A DNA stretch of 64,000 nucleotides from an uncultured Lachnoclostridium sp. (GCA_946415315.1 CAMKRZ010000003.1:1-64000); one strand, 5' to 3'. Numbered from the stretch's first letter, positions 26,298-35,006 are shown. Made by a program: numbers and translations. Notes: generated by a model from the sequence alone, not told the origin.

Positions 26298-26912
26298 TTA
26301 ACGATAGAACCGGAAAAGCCCGATCACAATTCCGAGTATCATACAGTTTTCGACGATGATCGGAGACATGGTATCGTTCTCCGGCTGAAGCCGGATATGG
26401 CCTTTCTCCTTGTAAAATGTCTTCACGGTCGCCGAATCGTCGACAAGCGCAACAACAATATCCCCGTTGGAAGCCGTCTCCTGTCTGCGGACAAGAATAC
26501 TGTCCCCGTCAAAAATACCGGCGTTGATCATACTGTCTCCCTTGACCTTGAGGAAGAAAGTCTCCGCATTCGGCATGTATTCACTGGGAATCGGAAAATA
26601 GTCGACAATATGCTCCGTTGCCAGGATTGGCTGTCCGGCGGCAACTGTTCCGACAACCGGAACATTGACCATCTCACGATCCGTGAGGCGGAAGGAATCA
26701 TCAATGATCTCTATACAACGAGGCTTCGCCGGATCCCTGCGGATATAACCGTTCTCCTCAAGAGTCTCCAGATGTGAATGCACCGAAGAAGTAGAGCGCA
26801 GATCTACAGCGGTACAAATATCACGTACTGACGGCGGATAACCTTTCTTTAAAATCTGTTCCTTGATATAATTCAGGATTTCTTCCTGTTTCTTAGTAAT
26901 CTTACCTGGCAT
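26298..26912 (-). CDS. lexA: SOS repressor LexA
   Basis: Represses DNA-damage genes and self-cleaves on activated RecA. The start at 26912 ([13 protein letters not shown]) is behind AAAGGAGG; an in-frame ATG 18 nt upstream lacks a site. 204 residues: winged-helix DNA-binding domain (1-70; [18 protein letters not shown]), Ala-Gly cleavage site in GTVAAGQP, and the serine-lysine dyad in GDSM and TVKTF. Its promoter overlaps a LexA box, giving autorepression. Confidence 0.97.
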   Translation of the reverse strand: MPGKITKKQEEILNYIKEQILKKGYPPSVRDICTAVDLRSTSSVHSHLETLEENGYIRRDPAKPRCIEIIDDSFRLTDREMVNVPVVGTVAAGQPILATEHIVDYFPIPSEYMPNAETFFLKVKGDSMINAGIFDGDSILVRRQETASNGDIVVALVDDSATVKTFYKEKGHIRLQPENDTMSPIIVENCMILGIVIGLFRFYR

Positions 26913-26960
26913 GGAAACCTCCTTTATCATCCGGAAAGGCTGCGAAACTTATCTGTTAGC

Positions 26961-26989
26961 ATTATAACATGCGGCAATCGAAAAATCAA
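26961..26989 (-). promoter_or_regulatory. Promoter of lexA
   Basis: On the minus strand TTGATT (26989-26984), 17-bp spacer, and TATAAT (26966-26961) extended by TGT. The LexA box at 26988-27001 touches the -35 box. Confidence 0.75.
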
Positions 26990-27001
26990 AACATTTGTTC
27001 G
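26988..27001. promoter_or_regulatory. LexA box 1
   Basis: Minus-strand CGAACAAATGTTTT, one mismatch from the Firmicute consensus CGAACRNRYGTTYG. Overlaps the lexA -35 box. Confidence 0.8.
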
Positions 27002-27035
27002 ATTTTTCATTCGTCATAATACACAAAAATCGAGC

Positions 27036-27049
27036 AAAACATTTGTTCG
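27036..27049. promoter_or_regulatory. LexA box 2
   Basis: Identical to box 1 and part of a 22-bp exact direct repeat (26987-27008 and 27035-27056), 48 bp apart. Confidence 0.75.
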
Positions 27050-27079
27050 ATTTTTCTTGTAAAAGAGCGATAATTCCGC

Positions 27080-27108
27080 TTGACTTTTCGAACAGTTGTT
27101 CGTATAAT
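27080..27108 (+). promoter_or_regulatory. Promoter of the LysM gene
   Basis: TTGACT at 27080-27085, 17-bp spacer containing LexA box 3, TATAAT at 27103-27108. Confidence 0.85.
27089..27102. promoter_or_regulatory. LexA box 3
   Basis: CGAACAGTTGTTCG, a palindrome with perfect 5-bp arms, exactly filling the promoter spacer before the -10 box of the LysM gene. Confidence 0.88.
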
Positions 27109-27118
27109 GGCACTGAAG

Positions 27119-27132
27119 CGAACAAATGTTTG
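27119..27132. promoter_or_regulatory. LexA box 4
   Basis: CGAACAAATGTTTG fits the consensus fully and lies just downstream of the expected transcription start of the LysM gene. Confidence 0.88.
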
Positions 27133-27186
27133 CCTCTGGGATGAATTATGTGTGACGGGAATACGAATAACGGAAGGTAATATAAT

Positions 27187-27582
27187 ATGACATCAGAGAA
27201 CGCTGACAAGAAGATCATACGGTTTCCTCTTACTGCTGAAGACTTAAGAAGAGCCGGAGTTATTGCAAAAGAAGACGCAAGAAGAACGAAGCGCCGCAAC
27301 CGCCGTGTCCTTACTCTGTTCACAGCGGCGCTGCTTGTTCTGGTCGTCGGGATTGCTTTCTTTGCATTTTTCGGAAAGGCAGACGGCAGCTCAGATCGTG
27401 TTAAGAAGCTGACGTCCGTTTACGTGGAGAAGGGCGACAGCCTCTGGAGCATTGCAGAAGAGTACTATACCCCCGAATGCGGAAGCATGAAAGAGTATGT
27501 CCGTGAGATCAAGAACACCAACAGTCTGGACAGCAATACCATACGGTACGGATATACGTTGCTTGTACCGTATTATGAATGA
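27187..27582 (+). CDS. YneA-like LysM protein, probable SOS cell-division suppressor
   Basis: 131 residues, start at 27187 behind GGAAGG. A basic cytoplasmic head (1-38, rich in Arg/Lys), one membrane helix (about 40-63) and an extracellular LysM domain (about 75-130; VEKGDSLWSIAEEYY, then YGYTLLVPYYE). Divergent from lexA and under two LexA boxes, exactly the context of YneA, which delays septation during DNA damage. The YneA name is inferred from context and architecture; the head is longer than in Bacillus YneA (105 residues). Confidence 0.85.
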   Translation: MTSENADKKIIRFPLTAEDLRRAGVIAKEDARRTKRRNRRVLTLFTAALLVLVVGIAFFAFFGKADGSSDRVKKLTSVYVEKGDSLWSIAEEYYTPECGSMKEYVREIKNTNSLDSNTIRYGYTLLVPYYE

Positions 27583-27591
27583 TCTGATGGT

Positions 27592-28332
27592 TCAGTGTAC
27601 CGGCGTTTCCGGGTCTTCCGGCTTTACCCAGGAAGGTATGGTTCCCGAAATGATCGCGCGGAACAGCCGATCCCGGATTCCCGGTGCTTCTGCATCAAGT
27701 TGTTTGATCAGATTTTTGATGTCCTCACGTTTTGTATAACCGTCAGCCGGACATGGATTTTTAAATACCGGAAGATCATACTTGTGTTGAAATCCGACGA
27801 TATCACATTCATTTACGTAAATAAGCGGACGGATCAGCGTTATTTCGCTTCTGTCGAGATATGTGACGGGAGCAAACGTATGGATTCTTCCTTCATAGAT
27901 CAGTGACATCAGAAGTGTCTCAATCACATCATCCCTGTGATGTGCGTATGCTGCCTTATTGCATCCCGCTGACTTTGCAGCATCATTAAAAGCTCCTTTT
28001 CTCAGTTTGGAGCACAGACTGCAGGGATTATCCTCTTTTCTGATATCAAACACGATAGATTTGATTTCTGTTTGAATCACTTGCAATTCCACGGAAAGAT
28101 TCTCACACAGTTTTTTTACCTCGCTGTAATCGATTTCGTACCCGAGGTTTATACTGATCGCAATAAGTTCATATTTCTTCGGATAGAACCTTCTCAGCTC
28201 TGACAATGCGTAGAGCAGTGCAAGACTGTCTTTTCCTCCGGAAATTCCTACGGCAATTCTGTCACCATCCTGTATCATATGATAATCATCAATCGCTTTT
28301 CGCGTCCTGCTTAACAGTTGTTGCAACTGCAT
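27592..28332 (-). CDS. TtcA-like tRNA 2-thiolation PP-loop ATPase
   Basis: 246 residues, start at 28332. PP-loop motif GISGGKDSLALLYAL (about 30-44) adenylates the target base. The pair of cysteines in CSLCSKLRKG and the block AAYAHHRDDVIETLLMSL mark the TtcA/TtuA class, which thiolates tRNA and may use an iron-sulfur cluster. TtcA modifies C32; the exact position modified here is not determined. Convergent with the LysM gene (9-nt gap); has its own promoter. Confidence 0.85.
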   Translation of the reverse strand: MQLQQLLSRTRKAIDDYHMIQDGDRIAVGISGGKDSLALLYALSELRRFYPKKYELIAISINLGYEIDYSEVKKLCENLSVELQVIQTEIKSIVFDIRKEDNPCSLCSKLRKGAFNDAAKSAGCNKAAYAHHRDDVIETLLMSLIYEGRIHTFAPVTYLDRSEITLIRPLIYVNECDIVGFQHKYDLPVFKNPCPADGYTKREDIKNLIKQLDAEAPGIRDRLFRAIISGTIPSWVKPEDPETPVH

Positions 28333-28411
28333 CTATCCTTACTCCTTTACTGTTCTTTGTTTGTCGTTCCGCATTTCACCATGCACGGATTGCATATCAG
28401 GCGTTTCCCTC

Positions 28412-28439
28412 ATTATATCTGATTATTCCTCAGTTTCAA
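28412..28439 (-). promoter_or_regulatory. Promoter of the TtcA-like gene
   Basis: On the minus strand TTGAAA (28439-28434), 16-bp spacer, TATAAT (28417-28412). Confidence 0.65.
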
Positions 28440-28573
28440 GAAAAAACACAGGTAATGCAAAAATCATTGTCATTTCTTTTATCAAAAATTCTGTATGATA
28501 TGTCGCATCTCTGTCATTCATGTATCATTCTTTACTTTTCTTTACCCGACATCATATGCTTCTATTATAACAG

Positions 28574-28602
28574 ATGACAACAGCCACGTTATTTGTTATA
28601 AT
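28574..28602 (+). promoter_or_regulatory. Promoter of the MoxR operon
   Basis: ATGACA at 28574-28579, 17-bp spacer, and extended -10 TGTTATAAT ending at 28602. Confidence 0.7.
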
Positions 28603-28684
28603 TATTGGTGTTGAATGACTTTATTTCGCTTTATTTGTGTAGTTATTTTCACGGATGTAGCGCGTAATGACGGAGGGTTCTGCA

Positions 28685-29605
28685 TTGAACGATCAAATTC
28701 TCAGAATAATAAAAGAAATCAGAAAGAACATAAAGGGCAAGGATGACATTATTCAGAAAGTCCTGTGTACAATGCTTGCTGGTGGACACGTATTGCTCGA
28801 GGATATTCCCGGTGTCGGTAAAACAACTCTTGCTCTGGCCATTTCCAGTGCTATGTCACTTGAATACAGACGTGTTCAGTTTACTCCGGACGTCATGCCG
28901 AGCGATGTAACCGGATTTAATATGTACAATGCGCAAACACAATCCTTCGAATACCATGAAGGAGCTGCTATTTGTAACCTTCTTTTGGCTGATGAGATCA
29001 ACCGGACTTCCCCCAAGACCCAATCCGCTCTTCTGGAATTGATGGAAGAGGGCAAGGTTACTGTTGACGGACAGATTCACCATGTGAAGAACCCGTTCTT
29101 TGTTATTGCTACTCAGAATCCTTATGGTTCAGCCGGTACTCAAAAACTTCCCGAATCCCAAATGGACCGTTTCATGGTAAGATTGTCCATGGGATACCCC
29201 GATCACGGTTCCTCGGTTGACATTCTTCGTGCCGATACAACCGATGAAACAGTCGAACAGGTTATTACACGCGATGAGTTCCTGGAAATGCAGAACACTG
29301 TCCGAAACATTCACGTGGACGATGCCGTTTATGAGATGATCGTAAACTATTCCGAGGCTTCCCGCCAATCTGACAACATCCTTATGGGAATCAGTCCCAG
29401 AGGCTCGAAGGCAATCCTTCGCATGGCAAGAGCGCATGCATTTATCTATAACCGAAACTATGTTACCGTCGAGGACGTGCTTTCCATTCTCACATGCACA
29501 GTTGCTCACAGAATTGTACTGAGCACGAAAGCGAAAGCTAAAAACATTGAAGTAGAACAGGTACTCACCGAACTGACCGATCAAATTCATGTTCCGAAGA
29601 TCTGA
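28685..29605 (+). CDS. MoxR-family AAA+ ATPase
   Basis: TTG 28685 is chosen because GGAGGG (28672-28677) lies 7 nt upstream; an in-frame ATG at 28667 would overlap that site and has none of its own. 306 residues with Walker A GVGKTT, Walker B LLADEINR, sensor ATQNP and the C-terminal lid (SPRGSKAILRMARAHA). MoxR ATPases act as chaperones that mature or regulate partners encoded next door, here a DUF58 and a transglutaminase protein. Confidence 0.93.
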   Translation: MNDQILRIIKEIRKNIKGKDDIIQKVLCTMLAGGHVLLEDIPGVGKTTLALAISSAMSLEYRRVQFTPDVMPSDVTGFNMYNAQTQSFEYHEGAAICNLLLADEINRTSPKTQSALLELMEEGKVTVDGQIHHVKNPFFVIATQNPYGSAGTQKLPESQMDRFMVRLSMGYPDHGSSVDILRADTTDETVEQVITRDEFLEMQNTVRNIHVDDAVYEMIVNYSEASRQSDNILMGISPRGSKAILRMARAHAFIYNRNYVTVEDVLSILTCTVAHRIVLSTKAKAKNIEVEQVLTELTDQIHVPKI

Positions 29606-29623
29606 AACACGGAGTTCACAGTT

Positions 29624-30700
29624 ATGATGAAGACAGTGCTTGCATATTTGCGTTATTTTGTGTTTCTTGCTTTACTTGTGTTTCTGTATTTTTTCAATAA
29701 CCATCCCGGATTCCTGTTAATCCTTTTTGCATGGCTTTTAGCTCCGGTACTTTCGATCACACTATTTTTTGTCAGCACCGACAAAGTGTCGCTCTCAATC
29801 AAAGTACGCTCCGGAATGCTTTACCGTGAGGAGTCCACTGCGTTTGCGCTGAACGCTGACAATCGTTCATTTTATCCTTTTTCGAATGCGTTCTTTTATT
29901 GTACCGTCTCAAACAATCTGAATCCTAACAATTTCGAACACATCTATGATCTTTCTATTGCCCCACGTGAGCATATGTGTTATGAAATTCCGATTCAGCT
30001 TACAAATTGCGGAAATTATACATTTACACTCAGCAGGGTAGTACTGTTCGATGTTCTCGGCCTTGTAAGACGCACGATAAGACCTGCTGCCGCTACAACA
30101 GAGTCTATTGTGCTTCCCATGGAGATTGAACTTGAGAACACGATTGAGGGAACCGGCGGTGCTCCGAACGAAGAGTCTGTCTACGAACGCAATGAAAAAG
30201 GATCCGATCCTTCTGAAATATTTGAGATACGTGAATACCGGATCGGAGACCGCCCCCAGCAGATTCACTGGAAGTTGAGTGCAAAGCAGAAGGATCTGTT
30301 GGCAAAAGAGTTTGGCGATACAGTGGGTGAATCCTATGAGATTTTTCTCTGCAATGATTATACTGACAATCATCAGTTGGACGCGTACTTTGATGTAATG
30401 TTTTCCATCGGTCTTTCTCTTGCACGCAAGGGAATTCTGTTTTCCTACAGCTGGTATTCCGAACAGACCGCCACCATTGAGAAGAAGACTGTCGATTCCG
30501 AGGAGAAGGTCACCGAAGCTCTCATCTCCATGTATTACACACAGACGAGAAACAATAACCGTACGGCGTTTCAGTTATTCACGTCCATGCCGGAAGGAAT
30601 GCGGCATATCATGATTCTTACAACACAACCGTTCCCATTGAAAGAACAGTCACGACAGCTGCTCAATCTTAACAACCTGGTGTGTTTATACGCATTATGA
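29624..30700 (+). CDS. DUF58-domain membrane protein
   Basis: 358 residues, start at 29624, 9 nt after GGAG; the ATG at 29627 is an alternative. Two N-terminal membrane helices (about 5-50) and the DUF58 signature PSEIFEIREYRIGDRPQQIHW-like block (about 195-215), followed by a von Willebrand A-like fold. Part of the MoxR-DUF58-transglutaminase module. The stop codon overlaps the ATG of the next gene (ATGA). Function unknown, probably assembly of an envelope complex. Confidence 0.88.
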   Translation: MMKTVLAYLRYFVFLALLVFLYFFNNHPGFLLILFAWLLAPVLSITLFFVSTDKVSLSIKVRSGMLYREESTAFALNADNRSFYPFSNAFFYCTVSNNLNPNNFEHIYDLSIAPREHMCYEIPIQLTNCGNYTFTLSRVVLFDVLGLVRRTIRPAAATTESIVLPMEIELENTIEGTGGAPNEESVYERNEKGSDPSEIFEIREYRIGDRPQQIHWKLSAKQKDLLAKEFGDTVGESYEIFLCNDYTDNHQLDAYFDVMFSIGLSLARKGILFSYSWYSEQTATIEKKTVDSEEKVTEALISMYYTQTRNNNRTAFQLFTSMPEGMRHIMILTTQPFPLKEQSRQLLNLNNLVCLYAL

Positions 30701-33222
30701 TTTTTCAAACGAAAGGCCACACCTTGAAGCTCAGTCATAAAGAAAAACAGATCAATGATTTCTCCTTAATCTATCGTGCAAAGTGCGGAATAGCGATGGA
30801 AATGCAGTATTCCCGGCTTTCCTCCAAAGATCGTGCTCTTGTATGTCTGATCAAAGGTTTTCTTATCTTTTTGTGCGTATTTGGCTCTATTGGTTTGTTT
30901 ATGACAAGTTTTGAGCTGCCCGGCATGATGGCAGTTTTATTCTTGTATGTTCTTATCCTGTCCATTGGGATCAGCATGTTTTATTACAACCGAATCCTGT
31001 TCAATGTCGGATATATTTTGCTGTTCATATTTATCTGTGCGCTTGCGTTTTTCCTGTACTGGTATGCCAACAGTGGTATGAATGCAATTTTGAATAGTGC
31101 TCTGAAGATCATCGATAAGAAACTCTTCCTAAACGGTGTTCGAGAGTATAACGAAGTGATCAAAGACCGACGAATCACCGTAACATGCTGTCTGATTCTG
31201 ATCTCAAGCCTTTCTATTTGTTTCTTTAACTCGGCGATTTCCGGGTATATGAGTCCTTTATTCACCTTTGTTCTGCTTTATCCGATCATACAGATCTGTG
31301 CCTATTTTGACGATACTATCAACTACGGATATCTCAGTCTGATGCTTTTGGGCTTTATCGGAGTATGTTTTTTCCGTATCAGCGGCAAATTCAATATGCC
31401 TTACCGCGGTGTTTCTCCCGACATACGAATCCAAAAAGAGCACATATATCATGACTCCGGCAGAATGGTGAAGACCATGCTTCATCTTTCGGCTGTTTCC
31501 GTTGTTTTCCTTGTCATCATTATGTTCATCTCCGGTTTGTTTGTCGCAATAACCCCCGGAAAGATGAAGAATAACTACAGTTCCTGGAAGAATACTACGG
31601 ATGAACTGGTGGAACAGTTTGCTTTGAACGGCCTTCGAGGATTCTTCAATCAGTATTCCGCAACAGGAGGACTGAATGAAGGTCGTCTCGGCGGTATACG
31701 CGAAGTTCAATTGTCCTTTGATCCTCAGTTGGATATCAAATTCGTTCCGGATAACGTTAACGGAATATATCTTCGCGGTTTTATCGGAGAGTACTATGAC
31801 CATAACCAATGGATCCGAATCTCTGACAAAAGCAATACTATGGCATCGCGATATGGTATTACCGACACCGAGCAGATCGTCAATATGGAAAGTACCACGC
31901 TGGATGAACTGTATAATTCCGGGTTGTCCGACTATAGTGCCAAGGCGTACATGACCGTCACGAATCTGAATTCTCTGGACAAATACTTTTACACGCCGTA
32001 TTACTCGGTAGTTGACTATTCCGATTTAGCGGAAATCAACCATATTTCGTTTGATGATCGCGGCGATTATGTCCTCTACGACAACAACATTCGCACAAAG
32101 AATCGCGAATTGAAGCATACTTATTATCCCTATTCTTCACTGATGGAGCAGTATGAAAAGTCCGCGTTTTCTCTGCCTGAGAACCCAGCAGAACGCAGGT
32201 ATCGCAGGTATGTTTATGATTACTATTTAAGTATTCCGCCTGACATTCAGGACGAGCTCCGTCAGATCTGTGATTCTCACATCAGCAGCAACAATCTTGT
32301 TACCGCGATCAGACAGATTCAGCAGTATTTCTACGAAGAATTCGAATATACGCTCAGTCCCGGCATCACGCCATCCAACAAGGATTTTGTTCTCTATTTC
32401 CTGGAGAAACAGAAGAAGGGTTTCTGCGCACATTTTGCGACTGCCGCCGCTATGCTGTTGCGTGCAAAAGGAATTCCGGCCAGATATGTGGAAGGCTACT
32501 ATATCGAGTTTAACGACGCAACGATAGTGGAGACCGATGATACTGCAAACGTGGAAGACTGGTATCAGGGATACAACGCCACCGTAGAAGGCGACGAGGA
32601 ACCGAGCCTGATCAAGGTACAGGCAAGAGGCGTAGATGCACACGCGTGGGTCGAAGTCTATTTAGATGGTTTCGGATGGGTCCCGGTTGAGTTTACGGTT
32701 GCCGATTCCTCAGAAACTGAAGAAAGCGGTTCCTTCTGGGATCGTTTCGGCAGTGTTTTCAACTCAAACAGAAGCGAGAATTCACCTGTGAAAAATGTCA
32801 CGGAACAGTTCCAGGCAGTTGCGCCATTCCTCATTGGTTTCTTTGCTGTAGCTGCCATTATTCTCCTGTTGTTCATATTCTTTTTGATCGTAAGACGGAA
32901 AATACGTCTCTATCACATTAGGAACAACAACCGACTGGTTTACCAGTACAAAGCACTTTCCAGACTGATGAAAAAGACCGGAATTGCCGGCGAGAACAAT
33001 ATCTATCATAACAAAATGACCGAGTATCTGATCACATCAATCGGTTTATCCCGAGATCAGGCAGAAGAATACGTTCATCTCGTAGAAAAAGCCTCGTTTG
33101 ACAACGAGGCATTAAGCAAAGATGAACTGGCACACGCCACAGTATTGTTCCGCACTGTTTTGCGTGCATTCAAAACAACCGTGAATTACAGAAAAAAGAT
33201 AAGGATAGTACTGTCAACCTGA
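30697..33222 (+). CDS. Transglutaminase-like membrane protein (TgpA type)
   Basis: The start is uncertain. ATG 30697 overlaps the previous stop as ATGA; TTG 30724 has a better site (GAAAGG, 7 nt). The product of about 841 residues has six to seven N-terminal helices (to about residue 290), a large extracellular part with the transglutaminase core, and one C-terminal helix. The catalytic triad is visible as Cys in KKGFCAHFATAAAMLLRA, His in DAHAWVEVY and Asp/Glu in GWVPVEFT. Such proteins may cut or cross-link envelope peptides. Third gene of the MoxR operon. Confidence 0.87.
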   Translation: MIFQTKGHTLKLSHKEKQINDFSLIYRAKCGIAMEMQYSRLSSKDRALVCLIKGFLIFLCVFGSIGLFMTSFELPGMMAVLFLYVLILSIGISMFYYNRILFNVGYILLFIFICALAFFLYWYANSGMNAILNSALKIIDKKLFLNGVREYNEVIKDRRITVTCCLILISSLSICFFNSAISGYMSPLFTFVLLYPIIQICAYFDDTINYGYLSLMLLGFIGVCFFRISGKFNMPYRGVSPDIRIQKEHIYHDSGRMVKTMLHLSAVSVVFLVIIMFISGLFVAITPGKMKNNYSSWKNTTDELVEQFALNGLRGFFNQYSATGGLNEGRLGGIREVQLSFDPQLDIKFVPDNVNGIYLRGFIGEYYDHNQWIRISDKSNTMASRYGITDTEQIVNMESTTLDELYNSGLSDYSAKAYMTVTNLNSLDKYFYTPYYSVVDYSDLAEINHISFDDRGDYVLYDNNIRTKNRELKHTYYPYSSLMEQYEKSAFSLPENPAERRYRRYVYDYYLSIPPDIQDELRQICDSHISSNNLVTAIRQIQQYFYEEFEYTLSPGITPSNKDFVLYFLEKQKKGFCAHFATAAAMLLRAKGIPARYVEGYYIEFNDATIVETDDTANVEDWYQGYNATVEGDEEPSLIKVQARGVDAHAWVEVYLDGFGWVPVEFTVADSSETEESGSFWDRFGSVFNSNRSENSPVKNVTEQFQAVAPFLIGFFAVAAIILLLFIFFLIVRRKIRLYHIRNNNRLVYQYKALSRLMKKTGIAGENNIYHNKMTEYLITSIGLSRDQAEEYVHLVEKASFDNEALSKDELAHATVLFRTVLRAFKTTVNYRKKIRIVLST

Positions 33223-33278
33223 GAATTCTCTTTCGTTCCGAGTACATTTCCTGACATAAAAATTCAATGTTCGGAGAT

Positions 33279-34334
33279 TTATTCCTCTTTTCTAAGATGT
33301 ACTTTGTCTTTGGCTGAACGGCGTCGTTCTTCTTCGATTGCGGCATAATGACGTCGTGTTGTATTCACGTCCTTGTGCCCAAGCACATCAGCCACAAGGT
33401 ATATATCACCGGTTTCCTTATACAACTGCGTTCCGTACGTGCTGCGCAGTTTATGAGGCGTGATCTTTTTGAGAGACACTGCAGCCTTTGCGTATTTTTT
33501 CACCAATACCTCCGCATTTCTCACAGAAATGCGGTTCATTCGGTTAGATAAAAATAACGCGTTTTCGCTGCCGGAAGCAGCAGTGAGAGAGCATCGCTTC
33601 TGGAAGTATTCCATCAGCGCTTCGCGAACCTCCGAACCGAAGTAAACATACGCTTCATTGCCTCCTTTTCGTGTTACTTTGATTCGATCATTATCAAAAT
33701 CCACGTCCGTAAGATCCAGTCCGATGCATTCGGAAATACGGATCCCGGTACCGAGCAACAAGGTTACGAGCGCCAGATCACGCACTTTGTTTTTCTCATG
33801 AAACACCTGCATGTGATCGGAACCGCCCATTCCGTATTCAACTGTATCCAGCAGTTCAGCGGTTTCATTTTCATCCAGGCGTACAATAGCTTTCTCGTGA
33901 ATCTTGGGAACGGCGACCTGAGAAGCCGGATTGCCGGATACTTCATGCCGGAAGTAAAAATATCGATAAAGAGAACGCACAGCGGAAAGTTTTCGTTTCA
34001 GACCGTTCTCATCATTTGTATATGTTACGCCTTCTGAATTAGTGTATACCTTAAGATAATCGAGATAGTTTTCTATATCATAACAAGTTATTTCATCAAG
34101 TAACGAAATATCGGACGTAAAAACATTTCGTGAAGCAAAACGTGGAATCTGTGTCTGAACATATTCAAAGAAGACTTTCAGATCAATTGCGTATGCAATG
34201 CGTGTTCGCGAAGCCGTTGTGGGTTCAATTCCCCGAAAATAGCGATCACAAAACGAAGGTAATTCAGCACGCAGTTCGCGCAATTTCAGTTCATTCTTTT
34301 TGTTCATTTGTTTGTGGTAAGATTCCGTTGCCAT
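33279..34334 (-). CDS. Tyrosine recombinase/integrase (Xer-like)
   Basis: 351 residues, start at 34334 behind GGAGGG. N-terminal SAM-like core-binding domain (about 15-150; LSAVRSLYRYFYFRHEVSGNPA) and catalytic domain with the conserved Arg in GTGIRISE, HKLR, GHKDVNTTRRHY (second His and nucleophile Tyr). All active-site residues appear intact. Slightly longer than XerC/XerD (about 300 residues). It is followed by no recognisable excisionase. It may be a stand-alone chromosomal Xer or a remnant of an integrated element; flanking direct repeats were not found. Confidence 0.9.
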   Translation of the reverse strand: MATESYHKQMNKKNELKLRELRAELPSFCDRYFRGIEPTTASRTRIAYAIDLKVFFEYVQTQIPRFASRNVFTSDISLLDEITCYDIENYLDYLKVYTNSEGVTYTNDENGLKRKLSAVRSLYRYFYFRHEVSGNPASQVAVPKIHEKAIVRLDENETAELLDTVEYGMGGSDHMQVFHEKNKVRDLALVTLLLGTGIRISECIGLDLTDVDFDNDRIKVTRKGGNEAYVYFGSEVREALMEYFQKRCSLTAASGSENALFLSNRMNRISVRNAEVLVKKYAKAAVSLKKITPHKLRSTYGTQLYKETGDIYLVADVLGHKDVNTTRRHYAAIEEERRRSAKDKVHLRKEE

Positions 34335-34372
34335 GACAAAGTCCCTCCGTGGCCAAATACATAGAATAACAG

Positions 34373-34381
34373 GTACTACAG
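34373..34381 (-). promoter_or_regulatory. Possible BlaI-type half-site upstream of the integrase
   Basis: The minus strand reads CTGTAGTAC, the same 9-mer found in the palindrome at 34918-34928 before the repressor gene. It contains TGTAGTA, the half-site of BlaI/MecI operators. It lies about 40 nt upstream of the integrase start. Confidence 0.35.
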
Positions 34382-34399
34382 CGTAAGAATCAGTATTTT

Positions 34400-34426
34400 G
34401 CAGGTATATTATTTCGTAAAACCTGC
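34400..34426. repeat. Inverted repeat upstream of the integrase
   Basis: GCAGGT at 34400-34405 and ACCTGC at 34421-34426 flank a 15-bp AT-rich core. It may be an operator or recombinase-binding site. Confidence 0.35.
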
Positions 34427-34456
34427 GTTTAGCGCAATAATGTAGGTTTCGAGATA

Positions 34457-34484
34457 ACGCCCGAAGCCATCACTCTCCGGGCGT
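34457..34484 (-). terminator. Hairpin after the BlaI-type gene
   Basis: A 7-bp GC-rich stem (34484-34478 with 34463-34457 on the minus strand), 14-nt loop, followed by only a weak T tract. Possible terminator. Confidence 0.45.
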
Positions 34485-34505
34485 CTCCCGTTTCAAATAT
34501 GGTGT

Positions 34506-34880
34506 TTAGAACAACTTTCGGTATTGCGTATCCACAATTTTCCGAAGCTCTCGGATTGCTTCCGCACCGAGTTTCTCGTTGGCCAGATACTCCTTAAAGA
34601 AATTCGAAATATCTCCGCCGAACAATTTCTCAAAAAGAACTCTTGTTTCAATCTTTTGTATCTCGGATTTGGTTACGACAGCTTTGCAGATGAAGCCCGG
34701 TTCTTCACGAACGATCGCACCTTTATCAATCAATCGCTTGATCACGGTGTATGTTGTGTTTTTTTCCCAACCGATGTAATCCTTGATGATCTTAGCAATG
34801 TCCTTAGCAGAAAGGCTCTGGTTGGACCAAAGCAGTTCCATGACATTCAATTCACCCTCATGCAGTCTGATTTCACTCAT
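34506..34880 (-). CDS. BlaI/MecI/CopY-family transcriptional repressor
   Basis: The start at 34880 (MSEIRLHEGELNVMELLW) is 9 nt after GGAG; upstream in-frame codons lack a site. 124 residues with the winged helix typical of the family (AKDIAKIIKDYIGWEKNTTYTVIKRL-like block, about 25-50) and the C-terminal dimerisation part (VLFEKLFGGDISNFFKEYLA). Such repressors normally pair with a BlaR1/MecR1 metalloprotease sensor or with a copper pump; neither is here. The nearest genes are the integrase (downstream) and an ATPase (upstream). A TGTAGTA palindrome lies in its own leader, suggesting autoregulation. Confidence 0.88.
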   Translation of the reverse strand: MSEIRLHEGELNVMELLWSNQSLSAKDIAKIIKDYIGWEKNTTYTVIKRLIDKGAIVREEPGFICKAVVTKSEIQKIETRVLFEKLFGGDISNFFKEYLANEKLGAEAIRELRKIVDTQYRKLF

Positions 34881-34917
34881 TGCTACCGTCTCCACTTGAC
34901 ATTCCGTAATTCTCAAC

Positions 34918-34928
34918 CTGTAGTACAG
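34918..34928. promoter_or_regulatory. Palindrome CTGTAGTACAG, candidate operator
   Basis: Perfect 5-bp arms around one central base, located between promoter and start codon of the BlaI-type gene, with the TGTAGTA half-site. Confidence 0.45.
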
Positions 34929-35006
34929 TTAAAATTGCAGAGCACTTTTTTGCAGGAAATAAGTTAACACGTACACGTAAACGCCTGTAAATACTGTGCA
35001 TCTTCA

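Larger units (their letters stand above)
28333..28684. other. 352-bp divergent intergenic region
   Basis: AT-rich stretch between the TtcA-like gene and the MoxR operon. It holds one promoter for each direction (28412-28439 minus, 28574-28602 plus). I see no gene, repeat or known RNA motif between them. Confidence 0.6.

Noticed and set aside
33091-33110. Perfect 8-bp hairpin near the 3' end of the transglutaminase gene
   Set aside because: It is inside the coding sequence about 110 nt before the stop and has no T tract, so it is not a terminator.
34200-34240. GGGTTCAATTCCCC, like a tRNA T-arm and an integrase attachment site
   Set aside because: It lies inside the integrase coding sequence and no tRNA acceptor or anticodon structure surrounds it.
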